Shown here one piece after another: positions 8,891 to 16,833 of a stretch of 31,104 nt of DNA. Numbering within the stretch: position 1 is the stretch's first letter; the number at the start of each line of letters is the position of its first letter. Source of the stretch: JAFGVL01 sp963662245 (lineage in GTDB: Bacteria; Bacteroidota; Bacteroidia; Bacteroidales; Paludibacteraceae); contig CAXXVQ010000004.1 in the NCBI GenBank assembly GCA_963662245.2, forward strand, positions 1-31,104, given 5' to 3'. The translations under genes were made by a program, and so were the position numbers. The notes below the pieces were generated by a model. The model saw only the letters and a list, made by a program, of their open reading frames with translations, did no database searches and was not told the origin of the DNA.

Positions 8891-8921
8891 CAAAGTTAAG
8901 CTTTATGGGCGAAAAAACAAA
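8891..8921 (-). promoter_or_regulatory. rpoD promoter (textbook Bacteroidetes -33/-7)
   Basis: Minus strand TTTG (8918-8921), exactly 19 bases, then TAACTTTG (8891-8898). The implied start is roughly 15-18 bases before the rpoD ATG, so the leader is very short. Confidence 0.85.
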
Positions 8922-9091
8922 TGCAATAGTGATAATACTTGCAGATTAAGATTGCATGCTGTTTATAAATGTTGCTTGGTTGACTGTCTAACACTCTACA
9001 GCCCTATAAAGTTTAAAAAGTAACTGTTAAAAATACTAATATTGATTGTTAAAAACTTGTTTATAACTTTTATATTTTTTTGTATTAAACT

Positions 9092-10564
9092 CTATTCTTG
9101 AAGATTTATTGCGTAATATGCTGTTTTTCCATCAGGATATATGCCACTTAAAAATAGTGCATTATCTGTACTCAGGCTGGTCTCAGTTTTTTTAATAATA
9201 TTTTGAATATCTGCAACAGCACTTACTCTTTGATTGTTTATTTTCAGAATTATGAAGTCATCTTTAATTCCGCTTTTATAGAGTTTGCCGTCTTTAGAAA
9301 TGTTTAGTATTTGTATTCCAGAAGTTATTTTGAGTTCGTTTTTTAGTTTATCCGATATTTCTTCAAATGAACCGCCTAAGTCACTGATGGTTGTAGGTTT
9401 TAGAATAGTTGTACTTCCTTTTTTATTTTTTAATTTGACATTAAAAGTCAACTCTTTTTTGTCTCTCACAACTACTATTTTAACCTTGTCGCCAGGGTTG
9501 TGTCTGCCGATTTGTTCCTGTAGTTCTGCAACAGATTTTATCTTTATGTCATCGATATGAGTTATAATGTCACCGTCTTTTATTCCGGCAGCTTTGGCAG
9601 CACCTTGTTCTGTAACCATATGAACATAGGCTCCTTCCATAACTTCAATATCTTTTTCTTTAGCTAACATATCTGTAATGTCAGAAATAGAAACCCCCAA
9701 TACAGCGCGTTGAACTTCACCAAATTCTTTTAAATCAGCAACTACTTTTGAAACGATGCTTACGGGTACAGCAAAAGAATATCCTGAATATGAGCCGGTT
9801 TGTGATGCGATAGCGGTATTAATTCCAACTAATTCACCTTTTGTGTTGACTAAAGCTCCGCCACTATTGCCTGGATTTACAGCTGCATCTGTTTGAATAA
9901 ATGATTCTATTCTCATGTCAGTGCTTAGAATGTTGATATTTCTTGCTTTAGCACTTACAATACCTGCAGTTACAGTTGAGGTTAGATTAAAAGGATTACC
10001 TATTGCTAGCACCCATTCTCCAATCTTAAGTTTATCAGAATCTCCAAAAGGTAGTGTTGTCAAGTCTTTTGCATCAATTTTAATTAATGCAATATCTGTA
10101 TTGGGATCTTTACCTACAACTTCCGCTTTGTAAGTTTTGTTGTCATTTAAAGTGACTTCTATTTCATCTGCATTATTGATTACATGATGGTTTGTAACAA
10201 TGTAGCCATTATTGCTTATTATAACACCTGAACCCGAACTAATTATTGGCGTATTTTTAGAATTCCTTTGTGGTTGTCCGAAAAAGAATTCAAAAAGTTG
10301 GTCATTAGGGTTGCGGAGACTGGCTTTTGTTTTTACATGGACAACGGCATTAACTGATCTCTGAGCAGCTTCTGTGAAGTCTATATCAAAGGCTGATCTT
10401 GAAGTCGTACTTGTTGTTGGTTTAGCCGTAGATTCTTGGTTGTCTGTGTTAGGTTTGTTTGAGGATTGATTTGATTTTGCTAATAAAGTTCCACCTAGAA
10501 AGGCGCTAAGAATAAGCAAAAAGGATACAAGTGTGTTTTTTGAGAAAAGTTTTTTTGTATTCAT
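9092..10564 (-). CDS. htrA: Periplasmic serine protease, DegP/DegQ/HtrA family
   Basis: The 490-residue envelope quality-control protease/chaperone has an N-terminal membrane or signal segment (about 11-28) and a low-complexity Ser/Thr/Asn stretch (31-57). The trypsin-like domain has its catalytic triad visible: H127 in TNHHV, D157 in NTDIALIKID and S234 in NPGNSGGALVN. Two PDZ domains follow (about 268-355 and 395-490) for substrate sensing and cage assembly. I chose the ATG at 10564, giving MNTKKLFSKNTLVSFLLILS, over the in-frame ATG at 10606, which adds a charged non-signal-like extension. It is monocistronic and divergent from rnpB. I see no TAnnTTTG box close upstream, consistent with possible control by an alternative sigma factor. 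Confidence 0.93.
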   Translation of the reverse strand: MNTKKLFSKNTLVSFLLILSAFLGGTLLAKSNQSSNKPNTDNQESTAKPTTSTTSRSAFDIDFTEAAQRSVNAVVHVKTKASLRNPNDQLFEFFFGQPQRNSKNTPIISSGSGVIISNNGYIVTNHHVINNADEIEVTLNDNKTYKAEVVGKDPNTDIALIKIDAKDLTTLPFGDSDKLKIGEWVLAIGNPFNLTSTVTAGIVSAKARNINILSTDMRIESFIQTDAAVNPGNSGGALVNTKGELVGINTAIASQTGSYSGYSFAVPVSIVSKVVADLKEFGEVQRAVLGVSISDITDMLAKEKDIEVMEGAYVHMVTEQGAAKAAGIKDGDIITHIDDIKIKSVAELQEQIGRHNPGDKVKIVVVRDKKELTFNVKLKNKKGSTTILKPTTISDLGGSFEEISDKLKNELKITSGIQILNISKDGKLYKSGIKDDFIILKINNQRVSAVADIQNIIKKTETSLSTDNALFLSGIYPDGKTAYYAINLQE

Positions 10565-10736
10565 AGCTTTGATAATTAAGTTAAACAAATGCTTTCTGTT
10601 TTTCACAAAAATTTTGCAAAATCAAATCATTCAAGCTGTAAAGATAATATTATTAACAGAGATTAACGATGGGGGTTTGGTAGATGTAAAATCAACTCAA
10701 TTGTTTAATGTAACTGATAAATATACATCTTTTATG

Positions 10737-10744
10737 TATCTTTG
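10737..10744 (+). promoter_or_regulatory. rnpB promoter -7 box
   Basis: TATCTTTG fits TAnnTTTG and ends six bases before the 5' strand of RNase P helix P1, right where the start should be. No clear -33 TTTG is seen. Confidence 0.65.
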
Positions 10745-10750
10745 CACTGT

Positions 10751-11110
10751 GCAGTAGACCAGTTTGTCGCTATGCCTTTAGTGGTAGAGAGGAAAGTCCG
10801 GGCAATACAGAGCACCATACTTCTTAATGGGAAGCTGTTCGTGAGGGCAGAGTAGCGTAACAGAAAATAACCGCTTCGATTTATCGGAGTAAGGGTGAAA
10901 AGGTGAGGTAAGAGCTCACCGGGAGTCTTGGTAACAAGATTTGCCGTACGCCTTGTGGATTGTAAGATCATGTATACCGACGCAGTAGGGCTGCTCGTCC
11001 GATGTCGGGGGGTAGATTGCTAGAGACTAATGGTGACATTAGTAGCAGATAAATGACAAACAGTTTCGATTTATCGGAATTACAGAACCCGGCTTATCGG
11101 TCTACTGTAT
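10751..11110 (+). ncRNA. rnpB: RNase P RNA (bacterial class A)
   Basis: This is the catalytic RNA that trims 5' leaders from tRNA precursors. The ends pair as helix P1: CAGTAGACC (10752-10760) with GGTCTACTG (11099-11107). Universally conserved core pieces are in order: GAGGAAAGTCCGGGC at 10789-10803, then CGTGAGGGCAGAGTA and the CAGAAAATAACCGC region. The 3' ACAGAACCCGGCTTA (11082-11096), the P4 partner, completes the set. A run of eight T follows at 11113. The total of about 360 nt is normal. The 14-base hairpin TTCGATTTATCGGA occurs twice, in two peripheral helices (10875 and 11065). Exact ends are estimated from P1 and the promoter. Confidence 0.95.
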
Positions 11111-11142
11111 TCTTTTTTTTAATACTTAATCCATATGTATTT

Positions 11143-12474
11143 ATGGCTAAAAAAACATTAAAAGAATACCTGATTGGTGTTTATCACTTCTTTGCAAATG
11201 ATATCTGGCGCATTACTGAAACGGAGATATCAAAGACTAGATTGTTTTTTTATAATAGTTTAAAAATTCTTTTGCTTTCTATTAGAGGGTTTTCAGAAGA
11301 TAAACTTCAAATAAAGGCTTCAGCTTTAACTTATTACACCTTGTTTGCTATTGTGCCAATGCTAGCTCTGATTTTGGCTATTGGTAAAGGCTTTGGTTTT
11401 GAAGGTGTAATTATTGAATCATTGTCGAAGCAATTTTCAGTGCAATCAGATGTTCTTCCTTATTTATTAAATTTTGTAGATAAATACTTGACTCGTGCGC
11501 AAGGAGGAGTTTTTGTTGGAGTTGGTTTAGGTATTTTATTGTGGTCAGTAATGTCTGCATTTCGTCAAATTGAAATGACCTTTAATGATATCTGGCAGGT
11601 GAAAAAATCGAGAGCAATTGGTGTTCAGTTTACTACCTATTTTTCTTTGATGCTTATTGTTCCAATATTCATTATTGCTTCAAGTGGTTTGTCTATTTTT
11701 GTTGTAACAGCACTATCTGATGTTTTGCCAAAAGACCTTGCTAGCCCATTATTAACAGCGTTTATCAAATTTTCTCCATATGTTATTAACTGGCTGTTAT
11801 TTACAATTGTTTTTATAGTTGTTCCTAATACTAGAGTGAAATTTCTTCCAGCATTAACCGCAGGAATATTTACCGGAACATTATTTCAAGTATTTCAATT
11901 ACTTTATATTAAAGGTCAGGTGTTTTTAACCTCTTATAATACTGTTTATGGAGGTTTTGCTATTATTCCTTTATTGTTGTTGTGGTTGCAGTTTTCTTGG
12001 TTAATTATTCTGTTAGGTGCGGAGTTAGCTTTTGCAGCACAGAATATTAGTATTTTTGAATATGAGAATGATGCAAAAAAAATCAGTAGACGCTATAAGG
12101 ATTTCCTTACACTAATAATTATGCATAAAATTGTTTGTCGCTTTGAATTAGGCGAGCATCCTATTTCTGCAGAGGAACTTTCAAGAAAGAATTCGATTCC
12201 AATCCGATTAGTATCAACAATCATAAATGAATTATGTGATGTGGAACTATTGAATGAGATTGTGGATGATAAGACAAAAGAGAAGATATATCAACCAGCT
12301 ATAGATATTAATAAAATTACAGTTAGTTATCTTTTTGACACTCTAGAGCAAGAAGGTTCAGAGAACTTTAAGATTGACACTAAAGGAGAATTTAAAGAGC
12401 TTTGGGATAGAATGGAGCATATTCGAGAAGAAGTGAAAATTAATAAAGGCTCTATTTTGATTAAAGATTTATAA
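11143..12474 (+). CDS. YihY/BrkB family inner-membrane protein
   Basis: The 443-residue protein has about six transmembrane helices in the first 300 residues, with the family's LQIKASALTYYTLFAIVPMLAL and WQFSWLI-like motifs (here LWLQFSWLIILLGAELAFA). The soluble C-terminal tail of about 130 residues has a winged-helix look (ISAEELSRKNSIPIRLVSTI), an addition seen in many Bacteroidetes members. The family was once called RNase BN by mistake; its molecular function remains unsettled. The start at 11143 (MAKKTLKEYL) is required: the longer frame from 11053 overlaps the RNase P RNA. Only about 33 bases separate it from rnpB and I see no promoter between them. Confidence 0.9.
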   Translation: MAKKTLKEYLIGVYHFFANDIWRITETEISKTRLFFYNSLKILLLSIRGFSEDKLQIKASALTYYTLFAIVPMLALILAIGKGFGFEGVIIESLSKQFSVQSDVLPYLLNFVDKYLTRAQGGVFVGVGLGILLWSVMSAFRQIEMTFNDIWQVKKSRAIGVQFTTYFSLMLIVPIFIIASSGLSIFVVTALSDVLPKDLASPLLTAFIKFSPYVINWLLFTIVFIVVPNTRVKFLPALTAGIFTGTLFQVFQLLYIKGQVFLTSYNTVYGGFAIIPLLLLWLQFSWLIILLGAELAFAAQNISIFEYENDAKKISRRYKDFLTLIIMHKIVCRFELGEHPISAEELSRKNSIPIRLVSTIINELCDVELLNEIVDDKTKEKIYQPAIDINKITVSYLFDTLEQEGSENFKIDTKGEFKELWDRMEHIREEVKINKGSILIKDL

Positions 12475-12502
12475 ATACCCTCCAGAACAATTTATACATA
12501 AC

Positions 12503-13819
12503 ATGCAGAGTATTACTGATAAAATTAAACAACACTCATTTTTAAATCTATCAAATAAATATGTTGTAGGTTTGAGTGGAGGTGTTGACTCTGTTGTGTT
12601 GCTTCATATATTACATTCATTAGGTTTTAATTGTGTTGCTCTTCATTGTAACTTTCAATTAAGAGGTGAAGAGTCTGAACGAGATGAGGCATTTGCAAAG
12701 AATTTTTCAGCCACTTTTGGTATTCCTTTTTATTCAGTGTCTTTTAATACAAAGCAATATGCTTCTGAAAAAGGTGTTTCTATTGAAATGGCCGCTCGTG
12801 AATTGCGTTACGCTTGGTTTGAAGAGATGCGTGAATTAGTGGATGCCCAATCAGTTTTAGTTGCACATCATACAGACGATGTGGTTGAGACATTTTTGAT
12901 GAATATTGTTCGTGGAACCGGTATTCGTGGATTATCTGGAATTAAGGCTGTGAATGGTAATGTGTGTAGACCAATGCTTTCTTGCACTCGTTTGGAAATT
13001 GAAGACTATGCAAAGAAAAATGACCTTACTTATGTTGTTGATTCTTCAAACCTTGAACAGGTATATATTCGTAATAAATTCCGTTTGGGAGTGATTCCAT
13101 TGTTGGAAGAAATAAATCCATCTGTACGACAAACAATTTTAACTGAGATAAATCGCTTGGCTGAAGTTGAGCAATTATTTGAGGATAAGATTCAAGATGT
13201 AAAGTCTGACTTATTGTTTGAAGAGCAAGGTTTGTTTAAAATTGATATTAACAGATTATTGGAGCAAAAGGCTGTTTCAACTGTTCTTTATGAAATTTTG
13301 GGAGAATTTGATTTTAAATCAGATCAGATTTCTGCTGTTGTTGATAGCTTAGATAAAGAGTCCGGCAAGCAGTTCTTTTCAAAAACACACCGTTTAATAA
13401 AAGATAGAGATGCTTTAATTATTCAAGAAATTGTAGAAAATACAGCTGATAAATTTCTTATTGAAGATGGTGTTGCGTCTGTTTCAGAACCAATAAAACT
13501 GAGTTTACAGTTAGAAACAATGCCTCTTGCATTTGAAAAAGGGAAGGAATGTGCGTATTTAGATAAGTCTAAACTTAGATTTCCGTTAATGTTGAGAAAG
13601 TGGCAGGCTGGAGATAGCTTTGTCCCATTTGGGATGAAGGGTCGAAAGAAGCTTAGTGATTACTTTGTTGATGAAAAATTATCTTTAGTTGAAAAGGAGA
13701 CTGTTTGGGTGTTGTGTTCAGGAGATGATATTATTTGGGTTGTAGGACAAAGAACGGATAATCGATATAGAGTAGATGTAAATACATCTATGGTTTTAAT
13801 TATTAAAAACTTGATATAG
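12503..13819 (+). CDS. tilS: tRNA(Ile)-lysidine synthetase TilS
   Basis: This essential enzyme attaches lysine to C34 of tRNA-Ile(CAU) using ATP, so that it reads AUA instead of AUG. The 438 residues start with the PP-loop ATPase motif SGGVDS (25-30), followed by ALHCNFQLRGEESERDE and AHHTDDVVETFLMNIVRG, all typical of TilS. A linker domain leads to the C-terminal TilS_C region (about 350-400: LMLRKWQAGDSFVPFGMKGR) that positions the tRNA. Length fits the family. It starts 28 bases after yihY and may share its transcript. The next gene, rho, has its own promoter. Confidence 0.96.
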   Translation: MQSITDKIKQHSFLNLSNKYVVGLSGGVDSVVLLHILHSLGFNCVALHCNFQLRGEESERDEAFAKNFSATFGIPFYSVSFNTKQYASEKGVSIEMAARELRYAWFEEMRELVDAQSVLVAHHTDDVVETFLMNIVRGTGIRGLSGIKAVNGNVCRPMLSCTRLEIEDYAKKNDLTYVVDSSNLEQVYIRNKFRLGVIPLLEEINPSVRQTILTEINRLAEVEQLFEDKIQDVKSDLLFEEQGLFKIDINRLLEQKAVSTVLYEILGEFDFKSDQISAVVDSLDKESGKQFFSKTHRLIKDRDALIIQEIVENTADKFLIEDGVASVSEPIKLSLQLETMPLAFEKGKECAYLDKSKLRFPLMLRKWQAGDSFVPFGMKGRKKLSDYFVDEKLSLVEKETVWVLCSGDDIIWVVGQRTDNRYRVDVNTSMVLIIKNLI

Positions 13820-13881
13820 AGTTCTGAAGGCCCTCAAAAGTTAATTTGTAGATATTAAATCATAATTTTTTCTGAAAACAC

Positions 13882-13910
13882 TTGTTATTTAAATAAAGCC
13901 TTTATCTTTG
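13882..13910 (+). promoter_or_regulatory. rho promoter
   Basis: TTG (13882-13884), 18 bases, TATCTTTG (13903-13910). This is a good Bacteroidetes promoter and implies a rho mRNA leader of about 145-150 bases. Confidence 0.75.
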
Positions 13911-13917
13911 TACAGAT

Positions 13918-14064
13918 TCAAATCGCAAGGTGTCCTTGCCTGAAGTTTGCATTTATCGCAAACAAACAATTCCACAAACAATTATTTTTATTCAATTTTC
14001 AAAATCCTTTATGGGATGTATCCTGCATTTTTCTATGCAACATATTTATCAATAAAATATATTC
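13918..14064 (+). promoter_or_regulatory. Long structured 5' leader of rho
   Basis: The leader contains four small perfect inverted repeats in a row: GCAAGG/CCTTGC (13925-13939), GTTTGC/GCAAAC (13945-13963), GGAT/ATCC (14014-14023) and TGCAT/ATGCA (14024-14039). Between the second and third is an unstructured stretch richer in C than G, the kind of RNA Rho binds. A 14-codon open frame sits at 14011-14055. Autogenous control of rho through its leader is known in enterobacteria; here it is an inference from layout. Confidence 0.5.
14011..14055 (+). CDS. Possible leader peptide (uORF) before rho
   Basis: ATG at 14011 opens MGCILHFSMQHIYQ, stopping at 14055, nine bases before the rho start. It covers the two downstream leader hairpins. 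Position recalls the rho leader peptide of E. coli, but there is no evident homology, and a 14-codon frame in AT-rich DNA can arise by chance. Confidence 0.2.
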   Translation: MGCILHFSMQHIYQ

Positions 14065-15783
14065 ATGTATAACATTTTAGAATTAAATGAAAAGCTTTTA
14101 TCTGAGTTGAAGCAGATTGCAAAAGACTTAGGTTTAAAGAAAGTTGATTCATTAAAAAAAGAAGAGCTTGTTTATAAAATTCTTGATCAACAAGCTATCA
14201 ACAAAGCTTCTCAAGCTAAAACCTCATCGCCCGATGAAAAAGACAAAAAACAACGCACTCGCGTTGCCGTAAAAAAGCAAACTGCTGATCAAAAAGTGTA
14301 TTCTGCATCAGGTAGTGATGCTAAAAAATCAGATGATGAAGCTAATCAACAACCAAAAAGAAAAAAAGAATCTCCAAAACCTATACTAAAAGTAGAAAAG
14401 AAAGAAGAAGTTGTAATTGCTGCTGAAACTACATCTACTGAAAAAATAGTTGACTCTAAACCCGTATTAAAGCCAATCAAAAAGGTTGAGAAAAAAGAAG
14501 AGCCAGTTCTTGAAGTGAAAAAAGCTGATGAGCCTGAAACAACAGAGCCAGAAGTAGAAAAAGCAGTAGAAACTGCTCCTGTATCAAAAGAGCCGGTAGC
14601 AAAAAATAACAATGCTAATCATAAAAAAGGAAATCATAAGTCAGACCAAGAAAAGCCTTTTGAGTTTGATGGAATTTTATTTGGTACAGGGGTTTTAGAT
14701 ATCATGCAAGATGGATATGGTTTCTTGCGTTCATCAGATTATAACTATTTTAGTTCACCTGATGATATCTATGTGTCTCAATCTCAAATTAAGTTATTTG
14801 GATTAAAAACCGGAGATACAGTTCACGGAGCTATTCGTCCACCAAAAGAAGGAGAGAAGTATTTTCCATTAGTAAAAGTAGAAAGTATCAATGGCCGTTC
14901 ACCGGAATATGTGCGAGATAGAGTGCCATTTGATCACTTAACTCCACTTTTCCCTGATGAGAAATTTCATTTGACAAAAGGAAGAAATGATAATCTTTCT
15001 GTTCGCGTATTGGATTTATTTGCTCCGATTGGTAAAGGTCAGCGTGGACTTATTGTTGCTCAGCCAAAAACAGGTAAGACAATGTTACTTAAGGATGTAG
15101 CAAATGCAATTGCAGCAAATCATCCTGAAGTGTATATGATTATCTTATTGATTGATGAAAGACCTGAAGAGGTTACAGATATGCAACGCAGTGTTAGAGC
15201 TGAAGTTGTTTCATCAACATTTGATGAACCGGCAGAAAAGCATGTGAAAGTTGCAACAATGGTGCATGAGAAGGCAAAACGCATGGTTGAATGTGGACAT
15301 GATGTAGTAATTTTACTTGATTCAATCACTCGTTTAGCTCGTGCCTATAATACAGTAGCTCCTGCATCTGGTAAAGTGTTATCTGGTGGTGTGGATGCAA
15401 ATGCATTGCATAAGCCAAAACGCTTCTTTGGTGCAGCTCGTAATATTGAGAATGGTGGTAGTTTGACAATTATCGCAACTGCTCTTACTGAAACTGGTTC
15501 TAAAATGGATGAGGTAATATTTGAAGAGTTTAAAGGTACTGGTAATATGGAGCTTCAGTTGGATAGAAAACTTTCTAATAAGCGTATTTTCCCTGCTGTG
15601 GATATCACAGCTTCAAGTACTCGTAGAGATGACTTGTTATTAGATCAAGAAACTCTAAATAGAATGTGGGTGCTTCGTAATTATCTGTCTGATATGAATT
15701 CTATAGAAGCAATGCAGTTCGTGAAAGATCGTTTAGAGAAGTCTGGTTCAAACGAGGAGTTCTTGATAACAATGAATAGCTAA
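14065..15783 (+). CDS. rho: Transcription termination factor Rho with long charged insert
   Basis: This hexameric RNA-dependent ATPase releases untranslated transcripts. The 572 residues begin with the SAP-like Rho N-domain (about 5-45). A Lys/Glu/Pro/Ala-rich low-complexity insert follows (about 46-195), with repeated blocks such as LKPIKKVEKKEEPVLEVKKA. The cold-shock-like RNA-binding domain comes next (about 196-275: DIMQDGYGFLRSS). The ATPase domain has Walker A QPKTGKT (333-339), Walker B VVILLDS with D419, and the R-loop LHKPKRFFGAARNIENGGS. The insert makes it about 150 residues longer than E. coli Rho. Such disordered inserts are characteristic of Bacteroidetes Rho, where one has been linked to phase separation in B. 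thetaiotaomicron. It has its own promoter and terminator. Confidence 0.97.
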   Translation: MYNILELNEKLLSELKQIAKDLGLKKVDSLKKEELVYKILDQQAINKASQAKTSSPDEKDKKQRTRVAVKKQTADQKVYSASGSDAKKSDDEANQQPKRKKESPKPILKVEKKEEVVIAAETTSTEKIVDSKPVLKPIKKVEKKEEPVLEVKKADEPETTEPEVEKAVETAPVSKEPVAKNNNANHKKGNHKSDQEKPFEFDGILFGTGVLDIMQDGYGFLRSSDYNYFSSPDDIYVSQSQIKLFGLKTGDTVHGAIRPPKEGEKYFPLVKVESINGRSPEYVRDRVPFDHLTPLFPDEKFHLTKGRNDNLSVRVLDLFAPIGKGQRGLIVAQPKTGKTMLLKDVANAIAANHPEVYMIILLIDERPEEVTDMQRSVRAEVVSSTFDEPAEKHVKVATMVHEKAKRMVECGHDVVILLDSITRLARAYNTVAPASGKVLSGGVDANALHKPKRFFGAARNIENGGSLTIIATALTETGSKMDEVIFEEFKGTGNMELQLDRKLSNKRIFPAVDITASSTRRDDLLLDQETLNRMWVLRNYLSDMNSIEAMQFVKDRLEKSGSNEEFLITMNS

Positions 15784-15797
15784 TATGAAATATAGTG

Positions 15798-15839
15798 AAA
15801 AGTAAGTCGTTCTATTATGGCTTACTTTTTGTTTTTTTT
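15798..15839 (+). terminator. Rho-independent terminator after rho
   Basis: AAAAGTAAG and CTTACTTTT form a perfect 9-bp stem around a 14-base loop, followed by a long T run (broken by one G). Confidence 0.8.
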
Positions 15840-15872
15840 AGATACATGTTAAACCTATAAACAAAATACACT

Positions 15873-16277
15873 ATGAAAAGAATTTTGATGATTGCTTGCG
15901 TTTCAATGTTGTTTATTGTTGCTCAAGCTCAAACAATTGACGAGATAATCGTTGGTAAATGGAAGATAGTTGAAACGGATGATAATAAAGGTTCAAAGCT
16001 AAATAACGATGAGCAAAAGCAATTGAAGATATTGGGAAAAGCAAGCTTGGAATTTGAGGCTGATGGGCATGCTAAGTTTAAACAAATCTTTTCAAGTTTT
16101 AATATTCCTGATGGTTATTGGGAGTATAACAAAGAGAAAGATGTTATTATTATAAATGACTGGGATAAAAGAGATGTTACTTATATGCGTCTTTGGTACG
16201 ATATAATTGATAAGGATAAATTGAAACTGTATGTGGATGAAACACCATATATATTAATTGCGGAGAGAAAGAAATAG
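15873..16277 (+). CDS. Small secreted lipocalin-like protein
   Basis: The 134-residue protein has a clear signal peptide (MKRILMIACVSMLFIVAQA, cut before QTID). Directly after it comes the short lipocalin-type entry motif IVGKWKIVETDD, then alternating strands (SLEFEADGHAKFKQ, GYWEYNKEKDVIIINDW, KLKLYVDETPYILIAER). This looks like the calycin/lipocalin-like small barrel common in secreted Bacteroidetes proteins. A hydrophobic ligand is possible but not identifiable. It is followed one base after its stop by the next gene, so the two form a two-gene unit. Function is unknown. Confidence 0.75.
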   Translation: MKRILMIACVSMLFIVAQAQTIDEIIVGKWKIVETDDNKGSKLNNDEQKQLKILGKASLEFEADGHAKFKQIFSSFNIPDGYWEYNKEKDVIIINDWDKRDVTYMRLWYDIIDKDKLKLYVDETPYILIAERKK

Positions 16278-16278
16278 T

Positions 16279-16779
16279 ATGATTAGTTTTCAGTTGAGAC
16301 CAGTTGATATCGATTCGTATCATAAGCATTACATGCGTAAGCATGGAACCTTTATTCAAAGATATTTACACTGGATAGTGTTGTCATTTTTTGTTGCTTT
16401 TGTTGTGTTTACATTTATTGAAAAGCAAGCAAGTGTTGAGTCATATTTAATGGTTGCACCAATAATCTTTTTGATGGTGCTTTTACAGAATGTTTTCACT
16501 ACTTACCTTAGGCGAAAAGCAATAACAGCATACCTTAAAAAGAATCCAGCAATGATTGGTAATCGAGCTATGTATTTTAAAGCAACCGAGCTTGTTGTTA
16601 CTATTGATGGAAAAGATATGAGCTATAAATATTCTGATTTTAAAAATCTGGAAAGTAATAAAACTCATTATTTTGCTTTTGTTAATGAGCAAAATGCAGT
16701 GATAATTCCTAAGCGGATATTTAAAAATGAAGAAGAATTGAAAAGTTCCATGAAGAAAATTCAAGATACTATTAAATAA
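16279..16779 (+). CDS. YcxB-like membrane protein
   Basis: From ATG 16279 the protein has 166 residues. A short N-terminal part (ISFQLRPVDIDSYHKHYMRK) leads into two hydrophobic segments (about 30-50 and 55-75). A soluble domain follows with the pattern MSYKYSDFKNLESNKTHYFA then NAVIIPKRIFKNEEEL, matching the YcxB-like C-terminal domain. The family has no established function. The start at 16258 lies inside the preceding gene and was rejected; 16279 begins one base after that gene's stop, indicating translational coupling. The gene's stop codon touches the palindromic terminator. Confidence 0.75.
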   Translation: MISFQLRPVDIDSYHKHYMRKHGTFIQRYLHWIVLSFFVAFVVFTFIEKQASVESYLMVAPIIFLMVLLQNVFTTYLRRKAITAYLKKNPAMIGNRAMYFKATELVVTIDGKDMSYKYSDFKNLESNKTHYFAFVNEQNAVIIPKRIFKNEEELKSSMKKIQDTIK

Positions 16780-16812
16780 AAAAATGCGAGTAAAATTTTA
16801 CTCGCATTTTTT
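16779..16812. terminator. 34-base perfect palindromic terminator, copy 1
   Basis: Left arm AAAAAATGCGAGTAAAA pairs perfectly with right arm TTTTACTCGCATTTTTT, with U tracts on both strands, so it can end both convergent genes. An identical 34-base copy lies at 18397-18430. Confidence 0.9.
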
Positions 16813-16833
16813 ATTAATGATTATGTGTTTTAG

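Noticed and set aside
10732..10971. Minus-strand open frame across rnpB
   Set aside because: Lies entirely on structured RNase P RNA sequence; no family resemblance.
11053..11142. Extended N-terminus of the yihY frame starting inside the RNase P RNA
   Set aside because: It overlaps the conserved 3' part of rnpB (ACAGAACCCGGCTTA and helix P1), and homologs begin at MAKKTLKEYL-like sequence.
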